Shown: piece by piece, positions 19,011 to 28,048 of the stretch
Layout of the letters: each line of letters begins with the position of its first letter
Numbering within the stretch: the first letter of the stretch is position 1
Assembly (NCBI GenBank): GCA_016217695.1
Contig: JACRHE010000043.1
Coordinates: 1 to 36,129, forward strand
Direction of reading: 5' to 3'
DNA from: Nitrospirota bacterium
Lineage (GTDB): Bacteria > Nitrospirota > Thermodesulfovibrionia > Thermodesulfovibrionales > UBA6898
Length of the DNA: 36,129 nt
Notes under the pieces: model-generated
The model's input: the letters and a program-made list of their open reading frames with translations, nothing else
Databases searched by the model: none
What the model was told of the DNA's origin: nothing
Position numbers and translations under genes: made by a program

Positions 19011-19121
19011 TTAGGGCTGATTTTTTCCTGAAGTACTTGGAAACAATACAGAGTCGCCCCATTTGCGGTTCTTGATCAAGTCCTCGGTGAAATCACTTAC
19101 TTCTGCAAAGGTATACGACAT
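19011..19121 (-). CDS. Possible 36-residue peptide after res
   Basis: A minus-strand ATG frame starting MSYTFAEVSDFTEDL and ending at TAA (19011-19013), 34 bases downstream of the res stop. GGAG lies about 11 bases before the ATG, a long spacing. The product is not recognised; it could be a small genuine protein of the restriction operon, a remnant of a longer gene, or chance. Confidence 0.3.
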   Translation of the reverse strand: MSYTFAEVSDFTEDLIKNRKWGDSVLFPSTSGKNQP

Positions 19122-19155
19122 CGGAAAGATATCTCCATGCAGCCGCTGTTAATCC

Positions 19156-22089
19156 TTAGAACAACTGACGCTTAACTTTTTGCTGCGTCAGCTTGCTCAA
19201 TTCCATAATTTCTCTTGCCGATGCCCCCTTATCCCTTAAGCTGTAAAAGGTTGTTTCACCCAAAAGCACGTAACTCCATCCAGAATCCATCCTGTCATCA
19301 GGATTCAATTCATTAATTTTTCTTAGCCAGTCGAGCGCCGCAAGTTCTTTTTGCCTTACGTTAGGGTCGTCAATGTCTTTTGTAGCCTTTGTTTCAACAA
19401 GATAGATAGATGAGCCAATCTTTACAATGAAGTCGGGATAATAAGCCGATAACATGCCGTCAGTACGAATATAGTTCAAATGGGCAAAATAGTGATAATT
19501 TTCATTGATCTTCAGCAGACTCTCCACCTGTCCGTCACTGTCGCAGAAGAGCATGAAATTCTTTTCCAATTCACCCTTGTTAGAAGGGTATGAAAGCCTC
19601 TCGTAAATCGTTTTGGTTATATCCAGTGAATAGTTTTCACGCATCCTAAGCTCTGAAACTTCTGAAAAGTATTTTCTTATGACTACGGCTTCATTAACGT
19701 TAATATTATTCTGCATTTCATAAATAATCCGGCTGAGTTCCTTGACCAGATGCTGCGTTATGCCTGTCTGTGAAAGCAGCAATATACGCCAGTTGTTATC
19801 TATAAACGGGTCGAAGGAAGCCTTGAACAGGCCGTTGCGAATGAAGTCGTCAACAACCCCAATCAATGAAGCGTTGTTGATCTGCATTACAGGGTAGTCT
19901 TTAACAGTTCTCTGGCTGACTTTCACAAAGGTGCTTGTTATGGTCTTGACCAGTTTTGCAAGAAACTCGTTATAGCTCTTGGCTGTTAGTAGGTCGCCGG
20001 TAACTCTATAGTCTCCGAACCGGGTTTTGACGGTTATCTCTTCCGAGACAAAAACCTCTTCTTTTGGGACCATGTCTTTTAGTTTGTCCAATGAATACCA
20101 TTCAAAGCCGGAAAAATAATTGGCGGAAGGCTCCATGACTTGCAGAATCTCTTCTTTGTCCTGCATAACTATCGGCCAATAAAGATCATGACCTCTGTAG
20201 TCAGTCTTTAAACCAACCCTTATTATGTCGCCCAGCACACTTTCACGGCTCCCGGGCAGGTCGTGAGCCTCACCAATAGCGCCTTCTTTGACCAGTTCGT
20301 CGTAAAACTGAATAAACGCTGGGTGTTCCACAATGCTCAGGATATCGAGATAGTTCGACGGGTCCTGTTTCTTCTGCAACAGCCTGATCCTGTTCTCAGT
20401 TTTTATTTCCAGGTAGTCGGGTTCTCGCCACATAAGGCGAAGGCCGCGGCCGATAATCTGTTCAAGCAGGATCGGAGCCTGTGATGTGCGGAGAGGAACA
20501 ATCACACAAATATTGCTTACATCAAAGCCCTCCCTAAGCATTAATACGGAAACAATGACCTTCGGGCTCTCATGCTTATCAATATTGAAGAGCCGCTGTT
20601 TGACCTGCCCCCACTCTTTTACCGGAATCGAGCCTTTTCTATCTGAATCAATCTGCATCACGTCTTGTTCCGGAAGTCCCTCACTTTCAATAAGAAACCG
20701 GCATACTTCAGGGGAAACCTTCGTGTCCTCGCAGATCACGAGCATTTTAGGATGCTTGTCCGAAAGACCCTCTTTGTCTTTTGTCAGGGCCACAAACTGT
20801 TCTTCCAATATTTTCAGTTTCTGAAACCCGGCCCTTAACATGAGCTTCTGCCCGTCCGAAAGACCAATGACAGTATTGCCTTCGCGGACAGCCTTGTAAT
20901 CAAGCTCCGTAGTCGCAATCTCTTTGCGCTTATCAAGTGCAATGGTCTTCACAAGTCCCTGATGAATGGCGGTCTTGAGGTCAAAGTCGACAATAATATG
21001 AGGGAAGAAATGCTTTGTTCGCTTTTGGCCGCTCCCCGTAACATCATATGGCGTTGCGGAAAAATCTATCTGTACAAAGCGCCTACCCTTGCCCTCGGCG
21101 ATCGTGTTCAAAGACTTCTGCCACTCCACCTCCGATACAATGCCTGCCTTCTTCGTCTCATGGATATGATGCGCCTCGTCGTTAAAGACCACCATATTTT
21201 CAAGCCCTGCCAGATAGTCAATCTCTCCGCCGCTTAAATACTGGTTGTCGAGCGTTTCAAGGGAATGTCCTGCGGATATGCCAGGAGTGATGGGCAAAAG
21301 TTCCTTGACCGCTTTTGAAGGATCTTCGAGGGGCAGAACATCCGAATACTCCTCCTCTTCAACCCCGGCGAGGAGATGCCAGTTGGTAAGGGCTATCATT
21401 CCCTCCCCGGTTATTTTCTTGCCGATCTCTTCCTTTTTCACCACATTAGACTGGATGAAGCCGAACAGCGCCTCTTTATATGCCGGAGGAATAAACAGTT
21501 CCTCGTATTTTTTAAAGTCCGAGGTGGCAAAACTCCTTGTGCCGTCCTGTTCTTCCTTGCCCAGATATGCGTCCAGCAGGCGCTCATAGACAATCAGTCC
21601 CGGAGCAACAAGCAAAAAACGTTTGGAATAGAAGCCGCTTGGCGCTTCTTCAAACTTTGCATTGAGATACTGCCATATCAAAAGGGCATTGAGCACCCAG
21701 GTCTTGCCGGTGCCTGTGGCCATCTTGATACAGTATTTTGGATGACTGAATTTGTCCTTATTGAGATAAGACAGGTCCATTTCAGAGGTGATTTCGCTAC
21801 TGACAGATGTGTACATGTCAAACACGGATTCAGTTTTTAACACCTCATGGACATATATTGTGTTTAAAATCGCCCGCCGCTGCCCTTCGTGGAAATTGAC
21901 TGAACGCGCATCGCTGAAAGGGTCGGAAAACCAGAACCTGAGCAAGTCCTGTGTTATTGGCGAGACTTTATTGATAAAGCTTCCGCTCTCCCACTCGTTG
22001 TTTACAACAGCAGAAAGTTCTCCGGCGAACTTTAAGGGAATGTCACGGGTGCCTGTATTAAGAAGAGTGGTCATCGAAGGTAAGCACAT
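19156..22089 (-). CDS. Type III restriction enzyme, Res (helicase-nuclease) subunit
   Basis: ATP-dependent DNA translocase/endonuclease that cuts with a Mod partner. The 977-residue product, the usual Res size, carries superfamily 2 helicase motifs: Walker A ATGTGKT (124-130), DEAH at 304-307, SAT at 344-346, REGFD at 519-523 and QIIGRGLR at 544-551. The C-terminal nuclease has a PD-(D/E)xK site, PD (885-886) followed by ETK (899-901). All expected catalytic residues are present, so it looks functional. The start could be the ATG at 22089 or one at 22074; neither has a clear ribosome site. It is last in the operon, 51 bases after the radical-SAM-like gene and separated from mod by two genes, unlike the usual adjacent mod-res. 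Confidence 0.93.
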   Translation of the reverse strand: MCLPSMTTLLNTGTRDIPLKFAGELSAVVNNEWESGSFINKVSPITQDLLRFWFSDPFSDARSVNFHEGQRRAILNTIYVHEVLKTESVFDMYTSVSSEITSEMDLSYLNKDKFSHPKYCIKMATGTGKTWVLNALLIWQYLNAKFEEAPSGFYSKRFLLVAPGLIVYERLLDAYLGKEEQDGTRSFATSDFKKYEELFIPPAYKEALFGFIQSNVVKKEEIGKKITGEGMIALTNWHLLAGVEEEEYSDVLPLEDPSKAVKELLPITPGISAGHSLETLDNQYLSGGEIDYLAGLENMVVFNDEAHHIHETKKAGIVSEVEWQKSLNTIAEGKGRRFVQIDFSATPYDVTGSGQKRTKHFFPHIIVDFDLKTAIHQGLVKTIALDKRKEIATTELDYKAVREGNTVIGLSDGQKLMLRAGFQKLKILEEQFVALTKDKEGLSDKHPKMLVICEDTKVSPEVCRFLIESEGLPEQDVMQIDSDRKGSIPVKEWGQVKQRLFNIDKHESPKVIVSVLMLREGFDVSNICVIVPLRTSQAPILLEQIIGRGLRLMWREPDYLEIKTENRIRLLQKKQDPSNYLDILSIVEHPAFIQFYDELVKEGAIGEAHDLPGSRESVLGDIIRVGLKTDYRGHDLYWPIVMQDKEEILQVMEPSANYFSGFEWYSLDKLKDMVPKEEVFVSEEITVKTRFGDYRVTGDLLTAKSYNEFLAKLVKTITSTFVKVSQRTVKDYPVMQINNASLIGVVDDFIRNGLFKASFDPFIDNNWRILLLSQTGITQHLVKELSRIIYEMQNNINVNEAVVIRKYFSEVSELRMRENYSLDITKTIYERLSYPSNKGELEKNFMLFCDSDGQVESLLKINENYHYFAHLNYIRTDGMLSAYYPDFIVKIGSSIYLVETKATKDIDDPNVRQKELAALDWLRKINELNPDDRMDSGWSYVLLGETTFYSLRDKGASAREIMELSKLTQQKVKRQLF

Positions 22090-22140
22090 CTCTTGGTCAT
22101 AAGAAAATATGACGACTTAAAATATGTATCTATTGCTTTC

Positions 22141-23040
22141 CTAATCATAAACTTTCTTGATTCTCGTTCCTCTGTGTTTTTTAAATATTCCTTGAAGTTC
22201 CAAGTTCTCGGCCATCACTTCTTTCTCTGTTTTTTTAGTTGACGAACAAGGTGTTTCTTCCTGCGTTACTATCATAGTCCCACTTTTGATATGATATTCC
22301 TTCTTTTTCTTTTTGCAGAATTCTATAACCTGTCGGCTCAAATGGGTATAATAGCCTTTGTGATCACTATACTCTGAAGCTTTGGCATTGTAGTTGAGTC
22401 TTCCGAAGATAATTTTATCAACAAAAGAAACCGCGTCGAGTATCTTGCCGAAATCCTGCGTAACAATATTCGGCGTAGGATATGGCTCTATACTTACCCA
22501 AGTTTTAAACCCTTTTTGGTGCAGAGCATGGAGACCCTGTATCCGTTCGTTATAAGGCTCGGAATAGGGCTCATACTCTTCCCTGAACGCCTCATTTAGC
22601 GAAATAAGCGTGATACCGTATTCGTTCTCCTTGCTGAATTCAGCGAGCTTTGGAGGCAGGCTTCCTTTTGTCAAAGCGGTGCACTTAATCCCCGCCTCAT
22701 TCAACAGTTCTATAAGTCTTATGCTCATATCCGCAATCTCCTGATAGCCATACATAAAGGGGTCGGTGGTAAAACAGAGGTGTACGAATTTTATTTTGTC
22801 TCTGTATTTTGGGATTTCTTTTCTTAACAAGTCAGCGGCGTTTATAACCAGCTTTGGCTGAATCCACTCTTCGTAGCTTTTTACCTTTCCAAACCGCCGC
22901 GCCATGAGCATTGCGTAACACGGATACATGCAGCCGTGGGAACAGCCTTCAACATGGTTGATGGTGTAGTCGCCATATTCAACGCCGGTCTTGTAAAGAA
23001 GTGATTTTCGACGAATGTGCAGCAGGGGCTTCTTTATCAT
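22141..23040 (-). CDS. Radical-SAM-like protein with a C-x3-C-x3-C motif
   Basis: 299 residues. The N-terminal segment around residues 23-43 resembles the spore-photoproduct-lyase-like radical SAM proteins (COG1533 type), which carry a GC-x-x-GC-x-YCYA motif; here C33, C37 and C41 read GCSHGCMYPCYA, so a proline is inserted and the spacing is C-x3-C-x3-C instead of C-x3-C-x2-C. The protein continues with barrel-like alternating segments (FVHLCFTTDPF, CTALTKGS, GITLISLNEAF, WVSIEPYPTPN) typical of that fold. Its neighbour TcmP belongs to a family named as partner of a three-Cys-motif protein, which supports the assignment. ATG overlaps the tcmP stop by 4 bases, with GAGG in front. The substrate is unknown; nucleic acid modification is an inference from context. 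Confidence 0.8.
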   Translation of the reverse strand: MIKKPLLHIRRKSLLYKTGVEYGDYTINHVEGCSHGCMYPCYAMLMARRFGKVKSYEEWIQPKLVINAADLLRKEIPKYRDKIKFVHLCFTTDPFMYGYQEIADMSIRLIELLNEAGIKCTALTKGSLPPKLAEFSKENEYGITLISLNEAFREEYEPYSEPYNERIQGLHALHQKGFKTWVSIEPYPTPNIVTQDFGKILDAVSFVDKIIFGRLNYNAKASEYSDHKGYYTHLSRQVIEFCKKKKKEYHIKSGTMIVTQEETPCSSTKKTEKEVMAENLELQGIFKKHRGTRIKKVYD

Positions 23041-24218
23041 TGTAACCTCACAGTTATTTTATAATCGTCGTAATTCATCGCCTTTACAGGTTTGCCGGTC
23101 GGTGTCATAGACGGGTGCCAGTCAATTCGCAACAATCCTTTTGTCTTCATCTCAGCAATGGTATCTTTATAATGCTTTTCAGGGAATGTGATTCCATATA
23201 GCTGAATAAGAGCCACAATCAGATCCTTCAGGAGAATACCTGATGGCTTCAGGGAAACTAACTCTCTTATATCATTCTGCAGGTCAAAACCCTGCTGTCG
23301 AGTCATGTCCGGGAATTCATAGTCAAAAAGAACCTGCTGACCGCCTCGCTGATTCTCTACAATTTCATTCCATTTTTTGTTCATGTTGTCCGCCATGAGG
23401 ATGAGTCCGTCCTCGTGATCTGAACCGAAAATGAGCCGGTATTTTGGCAGGTGGGTAGATTTGATTTTAATTGGAATGTTTACCGCATACCTGAAAAGTT
23501 TATTTATCCTTTGACTATATTCCGAGAAAAACTGCTCTTCAGCATCGTATATATTGATTTGGCCCTTGTAGTAAGAGCCGAGAATTTCTTGCCAGTAATT
23601 GCCGCCGGCAATGGAGTCCATCTTCTCTTTTGTGTTTACATCATCGTCAACTTCATAATCCGTCAAATCCTCATCTGCAAATGAGTCTTCGTACTTCAGC
23701 AAACGACACCCTTCACGCAGAAACCCTGCGGAGTTGAAGTTCAGGAGCATTTCGACCGAATAGAACTTTCTGCTCTTGATTTGAGAGAACCCGGAAAGAT
23801 TAAGGCTTTTAATGCCGTATGGATCAACGTACAGAAAAAGATTGTTATTGATATCAAAGGACAGAATATTTTTAAGATTGTCCTCATAGCTGCCCGGATA
23901 AACGATGACGTTTGCATAGCCTGAGAGGTTGCTTTTCAACTCATCATGATACTTTTTTTCGATAAAAACGCCCTGGATTTTATTGCCTGTGTCAGGTTGT
24001 TTCAATAAATGGCTCTTTATGTGTTCGGCTATTAACAGCGGCGAGCCATTTTCCCCATCATCAAACTTGCCCTTACCTGCAAAGCAATCACAAATGATAA
24101 TCGGCCTACCGGTCCTGAGCACCTTTGACGTATAAGGTTTGAGGTAGTAATCAACAACCCTGTCTTTAACGATAGACCACGATTTTTTCTCTTTAAAAAA
24201 GTTCTTTGTCTGGCCCAC
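23037..24218 (-). CDS. tcmP: Three-Cys-motif partner protein TcmP
   Basis: 393 residues. The sequence matches the TcmP family pattern: the N-terminal FFKEKKSWSIVKDRVVDYYL, then DCFAGKGKFDDGENGSP (44-60) and VDPYG (131-135). These two blocks look like a Rossmann methyltransferase: a glycine-rich motif I after an acidic residue and a DPPY-like DPYG motif, but whether it methylates anything is not established. The C-terminal 80 residues look like a winged-helix segment (ILLKDLIVALIQLYG, MKTKGLLRIDW). The start is GTG, overlapping the mod stop by one base (TAGTG), with GAGG 7 bases in front. It is translationally coupled to both neighbours. Confidence 0.85.
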   Translation of the reverse strand: MGQTKNFFKEKKSWSIVKDRVVDYYLKPYTSKVLRTGRPIIICDCFAGKGKFDDGENGSPLLIAEHIKSHLLKQPDTGNKIQGVFIEKKYHDELKSNLSGYANVIVYPGSYEDNLKNILSFDINNNLFLYVDPYGIKSLNLSGFSQIKSRKFYSVEMLLNFNSAGFLREGCRLLKYEDSFADEDLTDYEVDDDVNTKEKMDSIAGGNYWQEILGSYYKGQINIYDAEEQFFSEYSQRINKLFRYAVNIPIKIKSTHLPKYRLIFGSDHEDGLILMADNMNKKWNEIVENQRGGQQVLFDYEFPDMTRQQGFDLQNDIRELVSLKPSGILLKDLIVALIQLYGITFPEKHYKDTIAEMKTKGLLRIDWHPSMTPTGKPVKAMNYDDYKITVRLQ

Positions 24219-26281
24219 TACCCCACCTCTTCCACAACCACGCTCTCAAACCCGAACACATCAACAGCCTTTACGCAGATTTTGCGTTTGCCGCTCACAC
24301 TCGGCACGAAGAAAGTCGCGGTCTTTACCACCCTGTGAGGGTCGGCGTCACTTTCGACATTGCCCCGGTAGTCCTGCCATTTGCTGCGGAAGGTCTCACT
24401 GTCATAGTCTGGATCAATGCTCCAGTATTCAATCAGGGCAAGGGGGTCTTTTGCGATGATGTCCTGAAGTTTCTCTTTGTTGGCGTCGTCAAGCGGCAGG
24501 GCGTCTGGTGAAAGGAGGATGTAGTTATCCAGCTCAACCGTTAGCTCGTCAACGTCGGATGAATAGCTTTTCACCGTAGACTTCTTGAGGGAGAGATACT
24601 GAAGTGATGAGAAGCGGATCTTTCCGCTCTTCAAGAGACTTTCATAGCTCGATTTTGTCTTGAGCTTATCCAGAAGGTCAGGCGGGATAACCAGCACCTC
24701 AAGCTTGTCATCGTTCAGATTCCTTATAATCGTGGCGATGTCAAAGACAAAGTTCCAGCCGAGGACAACCACCTTGTTCCAGCCGCCAAGAAAAGACTCA
24801 CGAAGTTCTTGCGCCTTTTTCAATGTGGCATAGCCGGTGAGTTTTGACGGTGAATCAACCATGACCAGTGTCCGTGAGTTTTTGATGTAGCCGAGATTGC
24901 GGTTGGGGTTCTGCTCTTCAGGAAACGGCAGAGCGCCGTAGAGATTCAAAACAACCTGCGCCAGATCACCCACGCGTCTGAACATGCGGCTTGAGGCAAA
25001 GGCCTCTTTCTGGTAATCGCCGATTGACTGATAAAGGAATGGGTTTGCTTCCTGGTCAATCAGCCGCTTGCGTGTAATCATAATGGCAGGCTTGCCGATA
25101 TCCGACATTATCCAGCGACGGCCAAGTTTTTCGGCGACAGCTCCAGTCGTGCCGGAGCCGGAACAAAAATCTGCGACTATTGAGTTTTCGTTAGTAGAAG
25201 CTTTTATTATGCGATCAAGAAGAGCTTCGGGTTTTTGCGTACCATAGTTAACGCTTTGTTTTGAACCACCTGCAATATATGGAATGTCTGTCCACACATC
25301 ATTGAGAGGCACACCAGGCACTTCATCTAAAAAAACAATCCTGCATCGCTTAGTAGGTCTGCCATCTTTACCTAGTTTTATCCTTCCGTGGCTACTTGGT
25401 ACTTCTGTTTGTGTCGCATTCCAAAGTTCTTCGATTTTTTCAGGACTGGTTCTCCAACTTGCCACAGTGCCATGAAAATCAAAAGACTTCATTTTGCCTT
25501 GTGGATCAAGCATATTCTCAGATTTGTAATATCGCCCAGAAGGCAACTGCGTCCATTCGGCTTTAATATATTCGGGTGAGTAAGGCATGTAGAGCTTATT
25601 TAGATTCGTTGCAGTAGTTTTTGAATAGAAAAGCAAACAATCTTTTACTTTTCCATATTGGCCTGCGGCATCATTATGTGAAGCAATTCTTACCCATGTA
25701 ATTTCATTCCTAAAATTCTCTTTCCCAAACACCTCATCCATCAGCACTTTTACATAATGCCCTACATGCCAATCAAGGTGAACATAGATGCTGCCCTGAT
25801 CGCTCAGAAGTTCCCGCATCAGCACGAGGCGAGGATAGATCATCTGGAGATAACTTACAGTGCCGTCCTTCCATGTGTCTGAATAGGCGAACTGTTCAAG
25901 CACTGTGGGTTTTTGTTCGATGGTGGTTCCGGGCAGGGTAATCTTTGTCCGGTAATCCGCCTTGCTGTCAAAAGGCGGGTCTATGTAAACCAGGTCAATC
26001 TTGCCGCGCATGGAGGGTAGGCCGGTTTCAGGGTCGCCTGCAAGCAGCGCCTGCATCACCAGGAGGTTATCGCCGTAAACTAGCCTGTTATGCCACTCCT
26101 GTTCGCTTATCTGCTTTAGTTGTCCCCGAAAAAGCCCGGACTTGTCCTTTGAAGGGAGCACATATTCGTTCGTCTGGAGCGTCAGTCTGTTTGACCCCGA
26201 CAACCGTTCGAGAATCTTCTCGACTTCCTTTTTCCCCTCCGCAACGATCTTAGGCAGTTGTTCGATCAATGATTCAGCCAT
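24218..26281 (-). CDS. Type III restriction-modification methyltransferase, Mod subunit
   Basis: DNA N6-adenine methyltransferase and target-recognition subunit of a type III system. From the ATG at 26281 it is 687 residues. Motif IV DPPF (residues 101-104, in [13 protein letters not shown]) precedes motif [10 protein letters not shown] (372-380), the beta-class order found in type III Mods; between them lies the target recognition region. The C-terminal 200 residues are a further domain typical of this family. An upstream in-frame TTG at 26314 is rejected because GAGGA lies 10 bases before the ATG at 26281. It is the first gene of the mod-tcmP-radical SAM-res operon. Confidence 0.93.
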   Translation of the reverse strand: MAESLIEQLPKIVAEGKKEVEKILERLSGSNRLTLQTNEYVLPSKDKSGLFRGQLKQISEQEWHNRLVYGDNLLVMQALLAGDPETGLPSMRGKIDLVYIDPPFDSKADYRTKITLPGTTIEQKPTVLEQFAYSDTWKDGTVSYLQMIYPRLVLMRELLSDQGSIYVHLDWHVGHYVKVLMDEVFGKENFRNEITWVRIASHNDAAGQYGKVKDCLLFYSKTTATNLNKLYMPYSPEYIKAEWTQLPSGRYYKSENMLDPQGKMKSFDFHGTVASWRTSPEKIEELWNATQTEVPSSHGRIKLGKDGRPTKRCRIVFLDEVPGVPLNDVWTDIPYIAGGSKQSVNYGTQKPEALLDRIIKASTNENSIVADFCSGSGTTGAVAEKLGRRWIMSDIGKPAIMITRKRLIDQEANPFLYQSIGDYQKEAFASSRMFRRVGDLAQVVLNLYGALPFPEEQNPNRNLGYIKNSRTLVMVDSPSKLTGYATLKKAQELRESFLGGWNKVVVLGWNFVFDIATIIRNLNDDKLEVLVIPPDLLDKLKTKSSYESLLKSGKIRFSSLQYLSLKKSTVKSYSSDVDELTVELDNYILLSPDALPLDDANKEKLQDIIAKDPLALIEYWSIDPDYDSETFRSKWQDYRGNVESDADPHRVVKTATFFVPSVSGKRKICVKAVDVFGFESVVVEEVG

Positions 26282-26302
26282 AGCTAATAAGTCCTCAAAA
26301 AG

Positions 26303-26308
26303 ATTATA
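26303..26308 (-). promoter_or_regulatory. Candidate -10 element of the mod operon
   Basis: A perfect TATAAT on the minus strand 21 bases upstream of the mod ATG. No convincing -35 hexamer lies 16-18 bases away. If used, transcription would start near 26296, giving a leader of only about 15 bases with the ribosome site at its very end. Confidence 0.4.
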
Positions 26309-26536
26309 CAGCAAGCGATACTAAAGCAGGAAGTATGCAATACTGCCTCAGCCCGCATCACCATAATTCGCCTTTATTAAGGATCTGGAATCGGCGGGAT
26401 TTTATGCCTGATATTGTTTTAATTTTGAAATCATCCATAAACTCCGTCATGCTCCTATTATATAAAATGACCTCCCCCAGGGAGTGTCCCATGTTTTGTA
26501 TGTCCCGTGAAAGCAAGGAAGCTGTTTCAGGTAGTG

Positions 26537-26545
26537 TGCTAAAAT
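26537..26545 (+). promoter_or_regulatory. Extended -10 element just upstream of the GHKL gene
   Basis: TGCTAAAAT ends 9 bases before the ATG at 26555. There is no purine-rich ribosome site in that interval. The layout suggests a leaderless or nearly leaderless mRNA. The upstream 200 bases to the mod start hold no other gene. Confidence 0.4.
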
Positions 26546-26554
26546 AGCTGACCT

Positions 26555-28048
26555 ATGGATTCCGAGAAAGAATATATCCCGGTTACTGTCGACAAAAGCC
26601 ACATCATCACAATCGGTGAGAGACTATATACAGAGAGCATCGAGTTCGTCCGGGAAATCGTAAACAACGGATACGATGCAGACGCAACCCTGGTTGAAAT
26701 TGTCGTATCCGAAGACAGCATAGAGATTAAGGATAACGGCACAGGTATGGACAGGGACGGCCTCAGGCAATACTTCAACATCGGTTCCCAGCAGAAGCTG
26801 CATTCCTCAAAATCACCTGTTTATCATAGAGACAGGATCGGCCAGTTCGGCATTGGAAAGTTTGCAAGCCTCTCTGCATGCGAGCGTTTCGAGGTCCTCA
26901 CAAAAAAAGGGGATTTCGTCGGAAGGGTGGTATTTGACAAGCGTGAGTGGGAAAAAGCAGGCGGCACCTGGAATCTGCCGCTCGAGATACTGATCCCCGA
27001 CTTCAGGAAATATGACGGCACTACAGTAATGCTGACGGGCCTGAACAGGAGGTATGACCTTAATGACATTGAGGCCAGGATTATTGAAGGAACGCCACTT
27101 AAGGCCCCGAATTTCAGGGTAAAACTTAATAACCATACTATAACCCCGAGGAGTCTTACGGGCCATAAAATACCGTTTCTTGAGGGTACGGAATTCGGCC
27201 CTGTGCACGGAGAAATAATAATCCTGCCTCAGACATTGGCCTCAACGCATGAACTGGGAATAGAAATAAAGGTAAAGCAGGTCACTGTCCGCAGGGACCT
27301 CTTCGGTATGGAGACATGGGGTAAGGTGATGGCGAGGGTAAGGGGCGAGGTGAATGCCGACTTTCTTCCCATAACAAGCGACCGGACAGGATTCATAAGA
27401 GATACGCCTGAATACCGGATATTTCTGAATGCCATGGAGAAGGTTATTGAGGATGTAAAGAAAGTCCTTCACAGGATTACAGCAAAAAAAGAAGGCAGGA
27501 TAGTGAGCCGCGCCCTGAATGAGGCCTTGCACCGGGTTTACAAGGCCTTGTATCGCAATCCCGAGCTTTCTCCTTTCGGGGCCATGCCGGTAGCAGATGA
27601 AGAAGCAAAAGGGATCGGAGGCGCTGGGCTTTTATCAGAGAAAAAACCGGAAGGCATCGCAGAAGCGGTTGCCGCAGGAGCCGAGTTGTCCAAACCTTCT
27701 GAACCGCCTGAAAAAAAGAGAAAAAAACGGCCCAAGGTGAAAAAGCTGACCCCCAATGCCGTCATCAAGAAGGTGAAATTCGGGCAGTATGGCGTATCCT
27801 GTGTTGTTGACAGCTTCGGCGGAGAGGGGCCTGAGGTATTTACAGAGGAAACAACTATTTATATAAACAGAGACCATCCCCTTTACCAGAGGGAATCAGG
27901 TAAAGCCGATACCCATATTTTAAACCTCGCGAGGCTTATTACCCAGGAGATCGCCTTAATGAAAGACTCTAAGAACCCAAGACAGGCATTCGAGCGGCAG
28001 AGCAGATTGCTGAAAGATGCATTTATCGAAAGAGAAAGGATAGATTGA
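26555..28048 (+). CDS. GHKL-type (Hsp90/MORC-like) ATPase
   Basis: 497 residues. The N-terminal third is a Bergerat-fold ATPase: EIVNNGYDADA with E34 and N38, DNGTGMD (60-66) and the GQFGIGKF lid (96-103). An S5-like second domain probably follows (to about 330), then a charged, low-complexity linker rich in K, E and P (about 365-405) and a C-terminal helical part. Family members act as ATP-driven clamps in signalling, chromatin-like silencing or defence; the exact role here is not known. It has no ribosome site and an extended -10 close in front. It is divergent from the restriction operon and coupled by a 1-base overlap (TGATG) to the HD gene. Confidence 0.85.
   Translation: MDSEKEYIPVTVDKSHIITIGERLYTESIEFVREIVNNGYDADATLVEIVVSEDSIEIKDNGTGMDRDGLRQYFNIGSQQKLHSSKSPVYHRDRIGQFGIGKFASLSACERFEVLTKKGDFVGRVVFDKREWEKAGGTWNLPLEILIPDFRKYDGTTVMLTGLNRRYDLNDIEARIIEGTPLKAPNFRVKLNNHTITPRSLTGHKIPFLEGTEFGPVHGEIIILPQTLASTHELGIEIKVKQVTVRRDLFGMETWGKVMARVRGEVNADFLPITSDRTGFIRDTPEYRIFLNAMEKVIEDVKKVLHRITAKKEGRIVSRALNEALHRVYKALYRNPELSPFGAMPVADEEAKGIGGAGLLSEKKPEGIAEAVAAGAELSKPSEPPEKKRKKRPKVKKLTPNAVIKKVKFGQYGVSCVVDSFGGEGPEVFTEETTIYINRDHPLYQRESGKADTHILNLARLITQEIALMKDSKNPRQAFERQSRLLKDAFIERERID

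Larger units (their letters stand above)
18853..19155. other. Intergenic stretch between res and purH
   Basis: About 300 bases without a confident gene. It holds the possible purH promoter, a triple complementary repeat able to form two alternative hairpins, and one 36-codon minus-strand reading frame just after res. This stretch is also the junction between the accessory restriction operon and the core cluster. No direct repeats that would mark an insertion boundary were noticed by eye. Confidence 0.6.

Noticed and set aside
26472-26484. Short inverted repeat CTCCC-CCA-GGGAG upstream of the GHKL gene
   Set aside because: Only five base pairs; could be chance, so not called an operator.
18853-26554. 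Signs of a mobile island around the restriction operon (integrase, tRNA target, direct repeats)
   Set aside because: No integrase, transposase, tRNA or obvious flanking repeats were visible, so transfer is not claimed.
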